DNA of 64,000 nucleotides, taken from Populus alba. Its lineage: Eukaryota > Streptophyta > Magnoliopsida > Malpighiales > Salicaceae. Position 1 is the stretch's first letter; each line of letters starts with the position of its first letter. The position numbers and the translations under genes were made by a program. Positions 1 to 12,600 of this stretch are shown in pieces. The stretch lies in contig NC_133289.1 of the NCBI RefSeq assembly GCF_005239225.2, forward strand, positions 9,617,501 through 9,681,500, read 5' to 3'. A model generated the notes under the pieces. It did no database searches. It saw only the letters and a list, made by a program, of their open reading frames with translations, and had not been told where the DNA came from.

Positions 1-187
1 GTTGATTTGCTATTGCTCTATGATCCGACTCCCAATCCACGAAGCTTCTCTCTTGCTTTATTGTTAGTTTGTTGTTTTTTGAGTCACCTGAGAGAGACGA
101 CTCGTAGTATGCTGCCGCTGCTTGCTGTTGCTCTTCTGCCTGCTGGCTAAGGAGAGTGTAGTTGGATCTTCGACCGGGCATTTCCAT
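1..187 (-). CDS. N-terminal exon of an unrecognised protein, cut by the window edge
   Basis: An open frame starts at ATG 187-185, with a second in-frame ATG at 181-179, and runs off the left edge without a stop (62 codons). The protein begins MEMPGRRSNYTLLSQQ, followed by a Gln/Ala-rich stretch, then a Ser/Lys/Asn-rich stretch and an acidic segment containing FVDWESDH. The G+C content and codon make-up look genic compared with the AT-rich DNA to its right. The 5' side (188 to about 400) carries GA-rich and T-rich stretches like a plant leader. I do not recognise the family. The assignment as coding rests on the open frame, composition and polar low-complexity start, so it is moderate. Confidence 0.5.
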   Translation of the reverse strand, partial: MEMPGRRSNYTLLSQQAEEQQQAAAAYYESSLSGDSKNNKLTIKQERSFVDWESDHRAIANQ

Positions 188-3100
188 GGAGAAATTTTTT
201 TCTTCTTTTCTTTAGAGGTTAAAAAAAGAGTAAAACCGCCATCTTTAGATAGAGAGAGAGACTGACTTCAAAGTCTGGTACAGGTGAATTGAACCTGAAC
301 TTGTTTTTCTTTTCCCTTTTTTTCTTTTTTTTTTTTTGCTATTTTTCTCTCCCTAGAATTCCATTGTCGGAGAGAGAAAGGAAAGCGGTGCGATTTATTT
401 GGTGGTGTGATCGTAATATGCTCTGGGTTTTTTTATTTTTTATTTTTCTTCTTCATAGGTGAGAAGTTAATTGTTTTTATTAGTATCGTTTAATTTAGGG
501 CAAATCTCATATCAGTCCACCCCATTAACGATTTTCTCAATCGCGTCCCACATTGGGTCCTTTTGTTAAAATAACAGGAGATATCGTTAAATAATGCACA
601 TCCTAGTCATGTGCTCTCTCGGGTTTTGCATGTGAAATTACTATACAATTACTTTCAATTTTAGATGCCAAGTCCATTTGATCAAACTGGTAGCTGGGGG
701 ATTCAATTGAGAGGCTTTATACAGTTAGAGGACTAGTACGAGGGATGGGTTTTTTTTTTTTTTGTTAAGGTTGCTACTTTTTGAGGGGAGGCTGTTGGAA
801 ATTAGAAAAGGGAAGGATACATTGTTCACATCACACGTTGGCGGAATGTTGATTGGGATTTTCCTGTTTTTCCTTTTCGGTGTCCTCCGTGAAAGGGTAG
901 ATAACCTGATTGCACGCGTCACGCTCTAGTCACTGCTGCAACGTTAATTAGCGTAACCTAAGGCCCGTGGTGTGGGAAAATCACAGAGAAATGCATCGAT
1001 TTATTATGGATTAAAACAGTAAAATTGTTGTCTTGTTTTTCTAAAACAAAATATTAGTTGGGAATAATTGTTTTTTACGGGATTTATTGTTTGTTTCAGA
1101 ATCTGATTATGGCCAGTTCAGTTTTAGTTTTTAAATTTTTTTTTTTTTCAAAAACAAATGTTAGATGGGGATAATTGGATTTTTTAGGGAGTTTATTGTT
1201 CATTTTATAATTGATTATGGCCAACTAAGTCATGGGCAACAATAATTTGATTATTGTTCATTTTATTATCACGTGGTTTTAAAATTATCACATGGTGTGG
1301 GAATAATTTGTTTTTTCTTTGATTTCAATTGATTTTTTATTTGAATTGTTTTATGTAATTAAATTTATTTTTAATTTTATCCTTTTTTTTTTTAAAAAAA
1401 AAATCAGATTTATTCCTTGTTATTTTTATTGATGTTTATTTTATTTGAGATCATTTTAAAAAATTATTTTTTTACAATTTCATCCTCTCTCATTTTTATT
1501 TCTGTTTATTTTACGTTGTAAATTTTTAAAATTAATTTTTTTTATGATTTCATCATTCAATATTAAATTATATTTTTTTTGATTGAGCTCGGGTCTATGA
1601 TTTAACAGATTGTGAATTTAAAAATTGAGCCCAAATTTGGATATTCATCCGAGTCATTTGTTTTTTTTTTTATTTAATCTCGTTTTTTTTTTTAATTTTA
1701 TCATTTGGCAAGAGCTTTTAGTTGGATATTGAACTCTATTATTTTTATTTTTATTATTATTATTTATAGGATTTTTCACTATTTTTTAAAATAATTTTGG
1801 TTATCTTGGGTCTTTTTATTTGTTATTCTTTATTAAATTTAATTTTTTTAAAATAAGTTTTTATATTAAATTGGATTAAATCAATTGCTTAAATATAAGT
1901 ATATTATATTTGCTTCATTTGATTTTTGTTTGCTTATATATAGCTTTTCCTTTTTTTTATTTAAATATTTTTTTTTTTAATCGGCGTTGAATATTTAGTT
2001 GATTAGAATTGAATTCCCTAACCTATTTTGATTTAGATTCCATAAAGTTATCATGCTCTAAATTATAGGTTAATCATGGTTTGTAGCCAATGTAAAGTCG
2101 TTTCAATAATGTTTTTTTTTTAAAAAAAAAACAATATATCACTCAATATCTCACTAACTTGATATTTTGTATATAAAAAAAAAACTTGTAGCTTTTTACA
2201 GTTTTTTCAAGGTTATAAAAAGATGATTCAACCCATGCAGTAACGAGGATAAAAAATCTAAGTTAACCCATCACCTTTGCTTTACTTTGTTTTTATTGTG
2301 TTTTAATTCACATAAGAGAAACCTTTGAATTTTTTTCAGAGGTCCCTTGTTTTTTTCCTTTCATGTCCCTTTATTTTTTTTTGTACACTTTGATCATTGA
2401 ATTTTATTTCATCACCCCAAGTTATTTTAGCATGATTTTATGTATTGGGATTTTTTTTTTATTTGCATGCTCTCGTAAATTCAAATTTAATTTTACATTA
2501 TAAAATTTTAGGTGATTGTTAAAAAAATTAAAAGACCAAGGACAAATATTAACACATGAAAAAAACAAAGCTTTTTTTCACTTACATTATTCAAGCAACA
2601 AGGAATAGTTCAACTTGGTTCCTCAAAATCTATATTTTATGTTTCTGGTCCATGTTCCTTTTAACTTTTACATTTTAACCATAACACTTTATTTATTTTG
2701 CATTTCAATCCCTAATTATCATGAAACTTGAAAAGAGAAAGAAAGTCACTGGAAATAAAAAAAGAGAGAGAAAGATTTTGGCAATCAAATTTCAACTACC
2801 AATAACAATGATCCTAGTGTTTATAAATTTATTTAAAAAAAAAATAACTCAATAAAGATGGTTACTACCTTCAACGATGCTTGAAAAAAGATAGATCGAG
2901 GGCTGATAATCTTTATTGTTTGATATGATTTTATAATTCCAGTTTTCTTAACATGTACATTGCAGTTAAAAATATGATTTCTGAGGCCCACGTGATGCTT
3001 TTTTTTTTTTTTTCGTGCTGTTTTTAGTTTTAAAAAATGTTGAAATTTGGTTATTGAAGATTTTAAAAAAAACTAAACCCTAATTTTCACTCATGGACCA

Positions 3101-5149
3101 CCCTCCAGTGATTGAAAATTATTGTAGACGGACAATAGTTTGTACATTCCATTAAAAAAATAGGGTGGACAATTAAAAAGAAAGCTCTCAGGCCTCAATG
3201 AGGCCAAAGCATGCTTGAACCAGTCTCCCATGCTTAGGCACGCCTAGCCCTTTTTAAAAAAATAAAAAAATAGCTCTTAATTTTTATTTTTTTTATTGTT
3301 TCGATAACAAGATTATCTTTAAATAAATTTATTGGAGTATCATTTAAATAATTATTTGATCATGTCATTGAATAATATTATAGCCTTTTATTATAATATT
3401 AGTAATTATTTTTCTGAATAATTATATATAAATTCAATGTGCAATTGTTTTTAAGAAGCATGCCCATGAATATTCACTGCATATAAAAACATATACCTTG
3501 TTATTTGTTTTATTATTATTTTAAAAAAATTATATTCAACGTAAATAAAAATTATTAATTCATGATTTTTTTATTTTAAATTTATGATAAGTTTTTATTT
3601 TAATAAAAAGATATATTTTTTCATAAAAAAGAGAGACACGCAAGTAAAGAAAGGGAGTTCTGATTAAAGAGATTCATTTTTTCCTCCATGTTTCAAACCA
3701 TTAGAACTTTTTTGAATATTTAGTTTAATTATCTTTGGTTTTTATTCAAAAAAAAAATATGTTTCACAAAATAAAATACGAATAAGAAAAAAAATAGATT
3801 GAAAAATACATCTTCTCCAAAATTTAAATTATTTTCTTTCGTGCAGATATCTATTTTAATAGTTTTTAATTAGCATTAATAATTTTTTATAATTTATATA
3901 TATATTTTAATTTTCAATTAAAAATTTACATAAAACTAAAAAACACATTTTTTTTTTCAACCTCCAATACCACAACTCACCTTTCATGACCACCACAACT
4001 CCCCAAGCCCGGTCCAAACTATCTTAGTACTGCCCGCAAAATCCAATCTCGTAGTGCTACTGGCAACTCTTTTGAAAAACTGATTTTTTTTGGTAATTTT
4101 TTATTATAAAATTCTACCTTGTCGCGTGCACTTCGGCATGCAATGATGGAACCAGTGGACAATCATCCCTCTAAAATAATTATTTTTTTCTAGGATATAT
4201 AATATAAAATAACAACTTTGCCCTCCTAAAAAAAATCGCACGCACATGTAAACATCCATAAAAAATAAAATAAAATATTAATGATACTAGCAACTTGCAA
4301 ATAAAAATTATTAAATGAATTTTATAAACCAACAAAAAACCACAAAAATAAATCAATCAAGAACATTTAAAATTGCAAGTGTCGACAATTTAATAAATAC
4401 TTCCAAGCAACTACGAAACTGATATTAATTTGTATCCTTGTTGAAAATTAAATTATTTAAAATTCTAACATTAAATTCAGAATAATTCATGGGTTTTGTG
4501 CAATGAAAAAAATATTGAGTATAAATTCAATACATTAACAATAAATAGTTAAATTTGCTTTTCAAAGTTTTTTTTTTTAAATTATTTTTTGTTTTAAAAT
4601 ATATCAAATTGATATTTTTTTATAATTGATATGTTAATATTAAAAATAAAAAAAAATATTTTTTAATATATTTCCATTTAAAACAGCTAAATTATCAATA
4701 TAACATATTAAATAGTGTAATTTAATTTTTTTTCTCTCTCATGTGGTACTCTAGTATTTTAACAAGTTATTTTGTATTTTACATAAAATAAGAAAAGAGA
4801 GATAAAGTTTAAAGAGGAAAAACAGATAAAATTTTCCTTAAATTGTATAGCTTTCCTCGAAAGAAAACATACACAAAAGGGATTTAAGTATCCCTTTTGG
4901 CTAACCGTCGGAGACCTATAAAACAATTGAAGAGCAGCCATTTTAGCAGCTATTGCCTTTGGTTTTCTATCTGGCTCTCGCGTCGGAGATGCCATAAAAG
5001 CCATAAAAAATTAAACTTCGAAAAATGAAATTATTGAATTTTAAATATCATAATAGCATCAAATTATTTTAGATAATACATGCACTTTTACAACAACCCC
5101 AACTAATGAACCGTAGCTGATATTACTAATCAAAGGTTCATAGCCATGA

Positions 5150-5585
5150 CACCGTTTGGCATTGCGTTCCAAACGGTGTTTTGTCTAAATTTAAATTTAT
5201 TTTTTTTGGCTAAAATTAAGTTCGATTTGTACTTTTAGAATCGTTTTGATGTGTTGATGTCAAAAATGATTTTTAAAAAATAAAAAAACATCATTGACAT
5301 GTATTTCGGCACGAAAAGCTATTTGAAAAGCAACCGCTACCACACTGCCAAACACGCTCCATGTCCATATTAATAAATGGGTTCTGGTGCAGGCTGCCAA
5401 AATACTTCACCGTTAAAGTAAAGGTATTATCAGAAGGATGGTTGTAGTTATTTTTTAAAATATTTTTTGTATTATTTTTTAAAAATTATTTTTAAAATCA
5501 GCGCATCAAAACAATCCAAAACATGTAAAAAAATTAATTTTTAACAAAAAAAAAATAAATTGATACTCATTTCCAAACACTCTAA
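5150..5585. repeat. Two adjacent MITE-like repeat copies (poplar-type family)
   Basis: Two adjoining pieces, roughly 5,150-5,365 and 5,440-5,585, share the same signature: a segment reading like 'tttggcattgcg' or 'ggttgtagtt' at one end, a central A/T-rich part with a 'gatgtcaaaaatgattttt' or 'tcagcgcatcaaaacaatc' core, and an end reading 'ccaaacac' or 'caaacacgc'. Similar pieces recur at about 6,120-6,305, 40,205-40,385 and 61,237-61,425. No coding capacity. I recognise the pattern as a common dispersed element in poplar; the class (hAT-like MITE) is an inference. Confidence 0.5.
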
Positions 5586-6119
5586 ACATATGGAAAGGTA
5601 ATTTTAAGAAAGTAGATATTACAAAAAACCTATAAATGTGCACCGTGTATTGTGAGATAATTATAATAATAAAATAATTATTTTACCTGTTATAATAAAA
5701 AACAACAAACTAGTTATGGGGTAAAATGAAATTTTTCATGTAGTTTATTTTTTGTTATTATTATATTAATCAGGGATATATTGATCCTTCAATATTTTTT
5801 TTATGTAAACTGCAATAGCTTAGATATCATCAAAGATAAAAATAAAACTAAGATCCAGGGAATTTTGGGTTTTTTACATTTTGATTGCACAATATAATAA
5901 CTAAATTGCTCTTATAAAAGCAAAGAATTAAAAAACTAAACATACATCAAGGGGTGATTTTATATTTTTTGTAATGTTTTTTAATATATAATCAATTTAA
6001 ATAAGGAATAATTTAGTCTTTTAAGAACTATAAATATAATTAAAAAATAACACTAACAAGTGGGAGGCGTTTTATTCTTTAGGTGGCATGTACAACGTCT
6101 TCCAACTGTAAAATACTTT

Positions 6120-6305
6120 GTGATTATAGCAGTGGTTATAGTTTAAAATACTTTTCATTTAAAAATACATCAAAATATTTTTTTTTTAAAAATGTTTTTA
6201 ATATCAGCGCATTAACATGATCTAAAAACACTAGATGATTTTAATTTTAAGCAAAAAATATATATATTTTTTAAAATGTGGGTTGAACCGCGTTTCCAAA
6301 CGAGC
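6120..6305. repeat. MITE-like repeat copy
   Basis: Same family as 5,150-5,585: 'gcagtggttatag' at the left, the 'atatcagcgcattaacatg' core in the middle and 'gcgtttccaaacgag' at the right. Non-coding and diverged from the other copies. It directly abuts a different inverted-repeat element that begins at 6,311. Confidence 0.45.
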
Positions 6306-6310
6306 TCTAG

Positions 6311-6469
6311 GGTGTGTTTATTTTTGCTTTTGTGGTTGAGGTTGTGATTGGGTACAACCCATTTATGCACAAACCTTAACCACAAAAGCTATTTTTTCTT
6401 GTTTTTTCTTGCTTTTTAATGGGTCCCACATCCAAACCTCAACCTCCACCTCAAATACAAACACACACC
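6311..6469. repeat. Short inverted-repeat element (MITE-like)
   Basis: A 159-bp segment whose ends are imperfect inverted repeats: the left end starts GGTGTGTTTATTTTTG and the right end, read on the other strand, starts GGTGTGTGTTTGTATTTG. Further in, both arms contain GGTTGAGGTT. The middle holds a small palindromic stretch around 'ggttgtgattgggtacaaccc'. This structure fits a non-autonomous DNA transposon. I could not find a convincing target-site duplication, so the borders are approximate. Confidence 0.55.
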
Positions 6470-7929
6470 TGGTGTCATGCCATCATTTTTCTGGTGGTTA
6501 AACACGTGTGCTCAGAGGGGTTGCAAGTGGGCTCCACTAAACTTTCTTTTGTTTCTTCGTTCTTTTCTCTCTCCTTGCTTTGAAATTCATGTCAGCCCTT
6601 TCAAATATCAAATGTGTCCTATTAGTTTGTACTTATATCGATTTCAGGCATTGTTTTTTTTTATCGCTATTTATGTTTGGTTTAATGCCTTTTGAAGTTG
6701 ATTTTTTTTCAATTTTGTCTCCCGGTATTTTATTCCATCTAATTTCTGTCTCCAATTCAATTTTTATATATTTTTTATTGGTAATCTAGCTTTATTTTTA
6801 AAAATTTCCTCTATGTGAGATTAACCTGTTTTCATTTAATTTTTGCTCTGTTATCAAATAGTATTGTTGAAGCATTTTAATAATATTTAGAGGGTATATT
6901 TTCATAATATTGACAAAAGTTTATTTTTTTTATTAATCATTGTTTATTTTTTTAAAAAAATTTATTGTCACTAACTTTTTTTTTTATATAATCATATTAT
7001 TAAACAAACAAACTTACTGAACGCATTCGATTCAATGACCTGAATTCAACATTTTTTTTTTTGTTTATTTAAAAACACTATCCAAACTCGGACATCCCTT
7101 TTTATGTTAAAAGATTTTAACCTGGACCATGGTTCAGCACAAGCTACCTATATCGTAAACCTATTATTTGACATTATGTTAGCTTTTATGTTTGCAGGTT
7201 AAAAAAGTAATTTAAGAGAAATTATAAGTTATAGTTTTTCACTTAATTAATATTTTAAAAAGGAATTTTCAATGAATTCATGTAAAATTATTATGGGGTT
7301 TACTAATAAAAAATATATAATCAAGACAAAACACAAATAGTAACATTCTACACCAATTAAGAATATACATCAAAATGATTTTTTTTTTTTTTTAAAAAAA
7401 TTATTTTTGAGATCATCATATCAAAATTATCTAAAAATATATAAAAAAATAATTTTTAACAAAAAAAAATAAATTAAAATTTGAAGGAATGCTGTTTAAA
7501 CTGTATTCCGAAACGATTAATAATTCATGTAAAAGAAAGGTGCACGACACAATTTTTGCTCTTGTTTTTAGGTGTTTTAAAAAAATATTTTTGGAACATT
7601 AAATTAAACATTTTTAATGCTTTTAATAATTTTAATGTATTGTTAAAAATAAAACAAAATATTTATGTATATTTTAAAACGAAAAAACTATTTTTAAGAG
7701 TATGATCCTAATCTCAAATTGATTGTTTTTAATGGCTTTGATGATTTTAATATACCAACATTAAAAATAAAAAAATTATTTTAAATAAAAAATTATTTTA
7801 AAAAATATTCAACATTTTAATATCAAATTAATCATTTTTAATGCTTTTGATGATTTTAATATACTAATATTAAAAATAATTTTTTTTAATATATATATTA
7901 AAAAATTATTTAAAAATAATACTCTTCTT

Positions 7930-8780
7930 CTTAGAGCCCGTTTGGCTCTGCGGACTGTGGCTATATTTTAATTAAACGCAGTTTTTGCAGCCGTTTGGCA
8001 ATGAAAAAAAATGATTTAATGTACATGGATCCCATGTAAATTTTGCGTCCAAAATGCAGTTAATGAAAAGCAAAAAATTCATGCTTCTCACGCACTGTGC
8101 AGCTAATTGCACTGTTCATTAAACAGTGCAATTAGCGTGAACGATACTTTAAAAATAATGAACAGTGCAATTCACTTGCAATGTTCGTCCAATTTTTTTT
8201 TCTTTTTCCTGAAGTGTGTTAATTTTTATTAATTTTTTTTTTAAAAAACTAGTTTAGAGTGAATTAAATTCATTCGCACTGTGATGTGTTAACAATATTT
8301 TTTTTCTTGAAAAAGTAGTATAGAGTGAATTAAATTCACTCGCATTATAATATTAATTTTATATCTGATAATATTTTATCTAATTTTATTACACGCTCAA
8401 AAAATTATGAAAACTGTAGTTCTTATCGGATGAATTTTGTACTCAATGGAATTATACATAGTTTAATGGAATAATAAAAAATATTTTATATAAAGTATTA
8501 TTTACTCCATGATGTAATAGAAGTAATTAAATCTATAATATTTAAATTTAAAACCATCAATATTAATATATATTTCTTAAAATTATTTTATAACCTCAAT
8601 TTTAAAAGCATTCCTAACCAAATACATTAAACTACTTTTTCTTTAATTTTAATTTCAACTATAATTTTAACCAAATACCTATTTTTTAAAACCAATTTCA
8701 ATTAAAAAATATGTTTTATAAAATAATTTTTTTCAAATCACAACCACAATAGTTACCACAGTACCAAACATACTGCCAAA
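7930..8780. repeat. Possible larger MITE-like element with internal repeats
   Basis: The left end reads 'gagcccgtttggctctgcgg' and the right end 'accaaacatactgccaaactc', which are roughly complementary. Inside, 'cagtgcaatt' recurs (about 8,125-8,175) and a 'tagagtgaattaaattcactcgca'-like unit occurs twice, near 8,257 and 8,322. No coding frame. This could be a diverged non-autonomous DNA transposon, but the inverted ends are weak. Confidence 0.35.
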
Positions 8781-9086
8781 CTCGACAGGACTCAGGTAAA
8801 CAAACATTTTTAAAAAGGAAAGATAGGTTTAGGAGGGAAGGAGAAGTTGAAAAGGCCAGGGCGGTAAGGCGGCTAAGGTTGCATTATCATCCTCTGCTCT
8901 CTTGTTTCTCGAAACCTAACCGTTTCAACTAGCCCGATCCTTGAACCAATATCTGGGATCTGATCTTGTTTTTCTCCGTCATCTTCACATTTCTTATCTC
9001 TGGTGGGTGTTGTAGATTTTTTTGTTTTATATATAAATTTTTGGTACGCAAATGATAGATTTTTGTTAATAAAATATCTGTTTAAC

Positions 9087-9271
9087 GTGCAAGGCATTCT
9101 CAGCTATAATCTATCCCAAATCGGAATGCCTTTTGCGATGGATGTCTGGACGGCTCTGTGCAAAACATGATCAGTAATGTGCAAGGCAATCTCAGCTATA
9201 ATGTATCCCAAATTGGAACATGCCTTTTGCGATGGATGTCTGGACAGCTCTGTGCAAAACATGATAAGTAA
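9087..9271. repeat. Tandem duplication, two copies of about 92 bp
   Basis: Copy 1 (about 9,087-9,178) and copy 2 (about 9,179-9,271) both run from 'gtgcaaggca' through 'tctcagctataat', 'tatcccaaat' and 'ttgcgatggatgtctgga' to 'ctctgtgcaaaacatgat'. They differ by a few substitutions and a small indel. The pair lies just beyond the 3' end of the demethylase gene. It creates a chance 60-codon open frame that I do not annotate. Confidence 0.85.
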
Positions 9272-9671
9272 GCCATGCCCAAATCTTGCTATTTATCCCT
9301 CGTGGAAATGCTTTGAAGATGTTTCAGGACTTGTAGTATTTCTAAATCTGTTGTTCTAGTTCTGGTTATATCAATTTTGCCGGCTTCCTCGCAAGCTTGT
9401 CCTTGTAAAGGCTAGCATAGCTACTATGTCATGTTAGCATTATTTTACACATGTCGGTGATACCCAGTGAAGAATGCTTGAATGCAAGCATATCACTAAG
9501 AAATTGCCATGTCAATAACAAATGCACATTACGTTATGGTATCATACAACATAAGCTGAAAATTTTCACCTCGTTTTATGAATCGAGTGAATTTGTTGCC
9601 GCTGGTTATTGTTGCTCAAACATGGTCACCTGCCACACTCTGCTTGTGGTGCAGATAATTATGAGTGTTAT

Positions 9672-12600
9672 CTACCGACCGCTAATATCACCCTTTTTTG
9701 TCTGGGTTAATTTGCTAGCTGGAAAATGCAATCTGGCCATCAGTGGTCGGGGTGCTCGTGTCTTCTGGTCAAATCCCCTAACGCAGACATATCCTGCAAT
9801 TCTCATTTTATATATATATATATATAAAAAAAAACAAATAGAGAATGAGCAATCTTAAAGCGAGTTCCCCAAAAAAGGGGAATTGCAATAAATCAAAAAT
9901 GAATATTTGGAACATTTGTATTCTGTCCAGTCTTAAGGGAAATCTATCATAACGTGTACTTCTTGCAGAAAGAAAGATAAGGCTTATTTGCATGTCTGCG
10001 TGCTAGGGTTAAGGGTACCATTGTTAGATGCTGTTCATCAGAGCTGCATGTAAATTCTTCATTCTATTTTTAGTACAATTGTCTCTCCATTTTCCGTGTG
10101 CATTCATCTTACATGATCATCTCAGGGAACTAATTGCCTTTTCTGAATTACGGAGTTCAACATGACTGAGAATTCCTAGAGCTTGATATTGCATCTACAG
10201 GTGAAGTCCATGTGCCACCTCAAACATTTTTAAATTGTCAGATCTCAAGCGCGGAAATCAAAACATCACAAAGTCTTAATCTAACGGTTTCATTACTAAC
10301 TAGAAAAGTGACATGAGAAACTTATCGGTTTTTGGAGGAGATATTCTCAAAACCTATTGCTGTTTAGCGTTCAGCACAAGGCTGCCTTGAGGAATCCAGA
10401 ATGTTAGGATTCTATATCATATCAGGATTTTGTGCATTAATCTAATGTTTAAAGAGAAGAAGCATTGGGATGAAATAGTGCATATTCATGTCACCATGTT
10501 TGCCATAACTTTTCCAATAAAAGAATGCAAGGGTAGCTAAAGCAACAATAGCAGAACTAATGGCTAGTTTCGAAACTAAAGTAGCCAGTAGGTAGCTATA
10601 GAGAAAGGAAGAATCTATACTATCACTTACCTCTCCAGAAACAATGCTGAATGCCTTCTGTAGTCAAACCTGATAGACCGAACTTACAGTGTGAGTGCCA
10701 TTATTGATTTCATATCATTTGTCATAACAGCATTACTATATATATACCTTTGAATATTGTTGGTATGGAGGTTCCAAAGTACACAGTTCGTCTGGGCAGG
10801 TTCCATATCCATGCTCTAGGAACATCAATTGGATTCAGACTAGAATCATGGTCAGCAAATACCTACATAGAGAACATGTCATTAGCATTATCTAAACTGC
10901 AAAACTCAAAAGATGCTTTACATCACCTGAAAGTGTCCTCCTAGCTTATTACCTCGTTAACTTGAAAATATGTGCCATTGAGGGGAAAGCTTCCCCTCAT
11001 CGCTGTTCGACACGGTATCTGTTTTTGACATGTTAGAACAATTGGTTAATATTTAATTTATACGGATTCCAACCTTCACTAAGAAGTTTTTTCAAGAGTA
11101 CAATTATATTGGCAATAGTGGCATGCTTATTCTCACCAAGAGAGTCCCTCGAACAATTTGAGAATTTTCTTCCCGTATGTTGTTGCATGAGAAACATGTT
11201 TTCTCATCACACAATTCGCCACATTCATGTAAGCTGCAACTTCTTTCCAGTGGTTGAATGGAGTTTGCTGTTTCGCCTAATGTGGGTGATTTTGCACAAT
11301 TGATCAGATACCTACAGAACTATACCCTAGACATATCTGAATTTTGCCTGTATTAACTTGTTATTGAACATCACATGTATTTTGCAAACCTGTGATTTGT
11401 GATTGCTCATGCTATAATGGGAAATGCATAGGGTGTTCAATTGAGCTGAGTTGAGTTGTTGGACTGTTCAGGTTATTCTACTCCCACAATTGAAAGAGCT
11501 TTTCTTGATCTTGGCACAAGCCCTGAATTGCGAGATCATACTTAGCTTACTAGTAGTCTATTCAGTGATAAGCGAGTCAAGCTTGAGCTTGCCACATGGC
11601 CAGCAGCAAAGCACATGCACCCTAACTTGTTACCTTTGGTCTTAATGGTCATCCAAACAGGCCTGCTTGCCTCAGATGGAAATTCTAAGACACAGATTGG
11701 GACACACTGGGTGCAGCTCCGGAATCCCTCATCTTTTACTTCTTTTTGATGCAGGAATTTACAAATTCCACATTTCTCTTAAAAGTGAGATGGTCATTAG
11801 ACTGATTTAAATAAGTCATTCCTTTTTGATGCTGGACTTGACTATGATTGTTGAGGGACAATATCATTGACTGAATGGATTGCTTGTTTGTAGATTTTCT
11901 GTTCTTTCTGTTGACCATTGTTTTCGTTCTTAACTAATGATTCCCGCATCCAAGGATTCGAGGATCCAAGCCTCCAAGCCTATATGTGAGTATTTTAATC
12001 ATAACTTGGCATTAAGAAGCAACCCATGCTTCTGAGCTTTTAGCCCTGCAAAGCTTGGACTCAGATCCTTTTCCTAAAAGCATTTCACAGGGTTTTGACA
12101 TGGCTTGCTTGATTTTTGAGTTTACCCCAGCTAATATTGGGCATAGAGTACCTGAATAGTTCATCAGCAACTCAGCTAATTTGCCACCATGCAGATAGAA
12201 ATGTGTCATAGTAGTTTCTCTTTGTTATTTACCTACCTGGTGTCCATATGGCAAGAAGGTATGAACATGGATCATCAGGTTCTCGCCTATCCAACTGATT
12301 CAAAAGCAAAACACATAATTAGGAAAGAAGTTTGGCTATATGGGCACATTTCATGTAACATTGCTGATGAAGTAGATGCAGAATTAACTAACCCTTTGCA
12401 GAAGAGGATGAGAATCTGGAAGTTCGTATCTGCATGATGGTGAAAGAGAGAAAATTAGAACGTATGAGAAGATTTTACCTTTTAGTTCTGGCCAAAGATT
12501 TTTGCCTATTTTTATCATGGCCAACATGAAATGTGTTGAAAAGCATTTGGCTTCAATGCTGAATGGTGAGATTTTATCATGTTCTAATTTTGATTCCCTT

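Larger units (their letters stand above)
188..9086. other. AT-rich intergenic region
   Basis: About 8.9 kb with no convincing gene. The first few hundred bases are the presumed leader and promoter of the minus-strand gene at the edge. The rest is dominated by long T and A runs, with MITE-like pieces around 5,150-5,590, 6,120-6,305, 6,311-6,469, 7,370-7,470 and 7,930-8,780. The stretch 8,820-9,060 is less AT-rich and looks like a relic of transcribed sequence, but no conserved frame is visible. Short open frames here have no family resemblance and look like chance. Confidence 0.6.

Noticed and set aside
9451..9858. 135-codon plus-strand open frame
   Set aside because: It lies antisense to the last coding exon of the demethylase gene, whose frame is conserved; the plus frame resembles no family.
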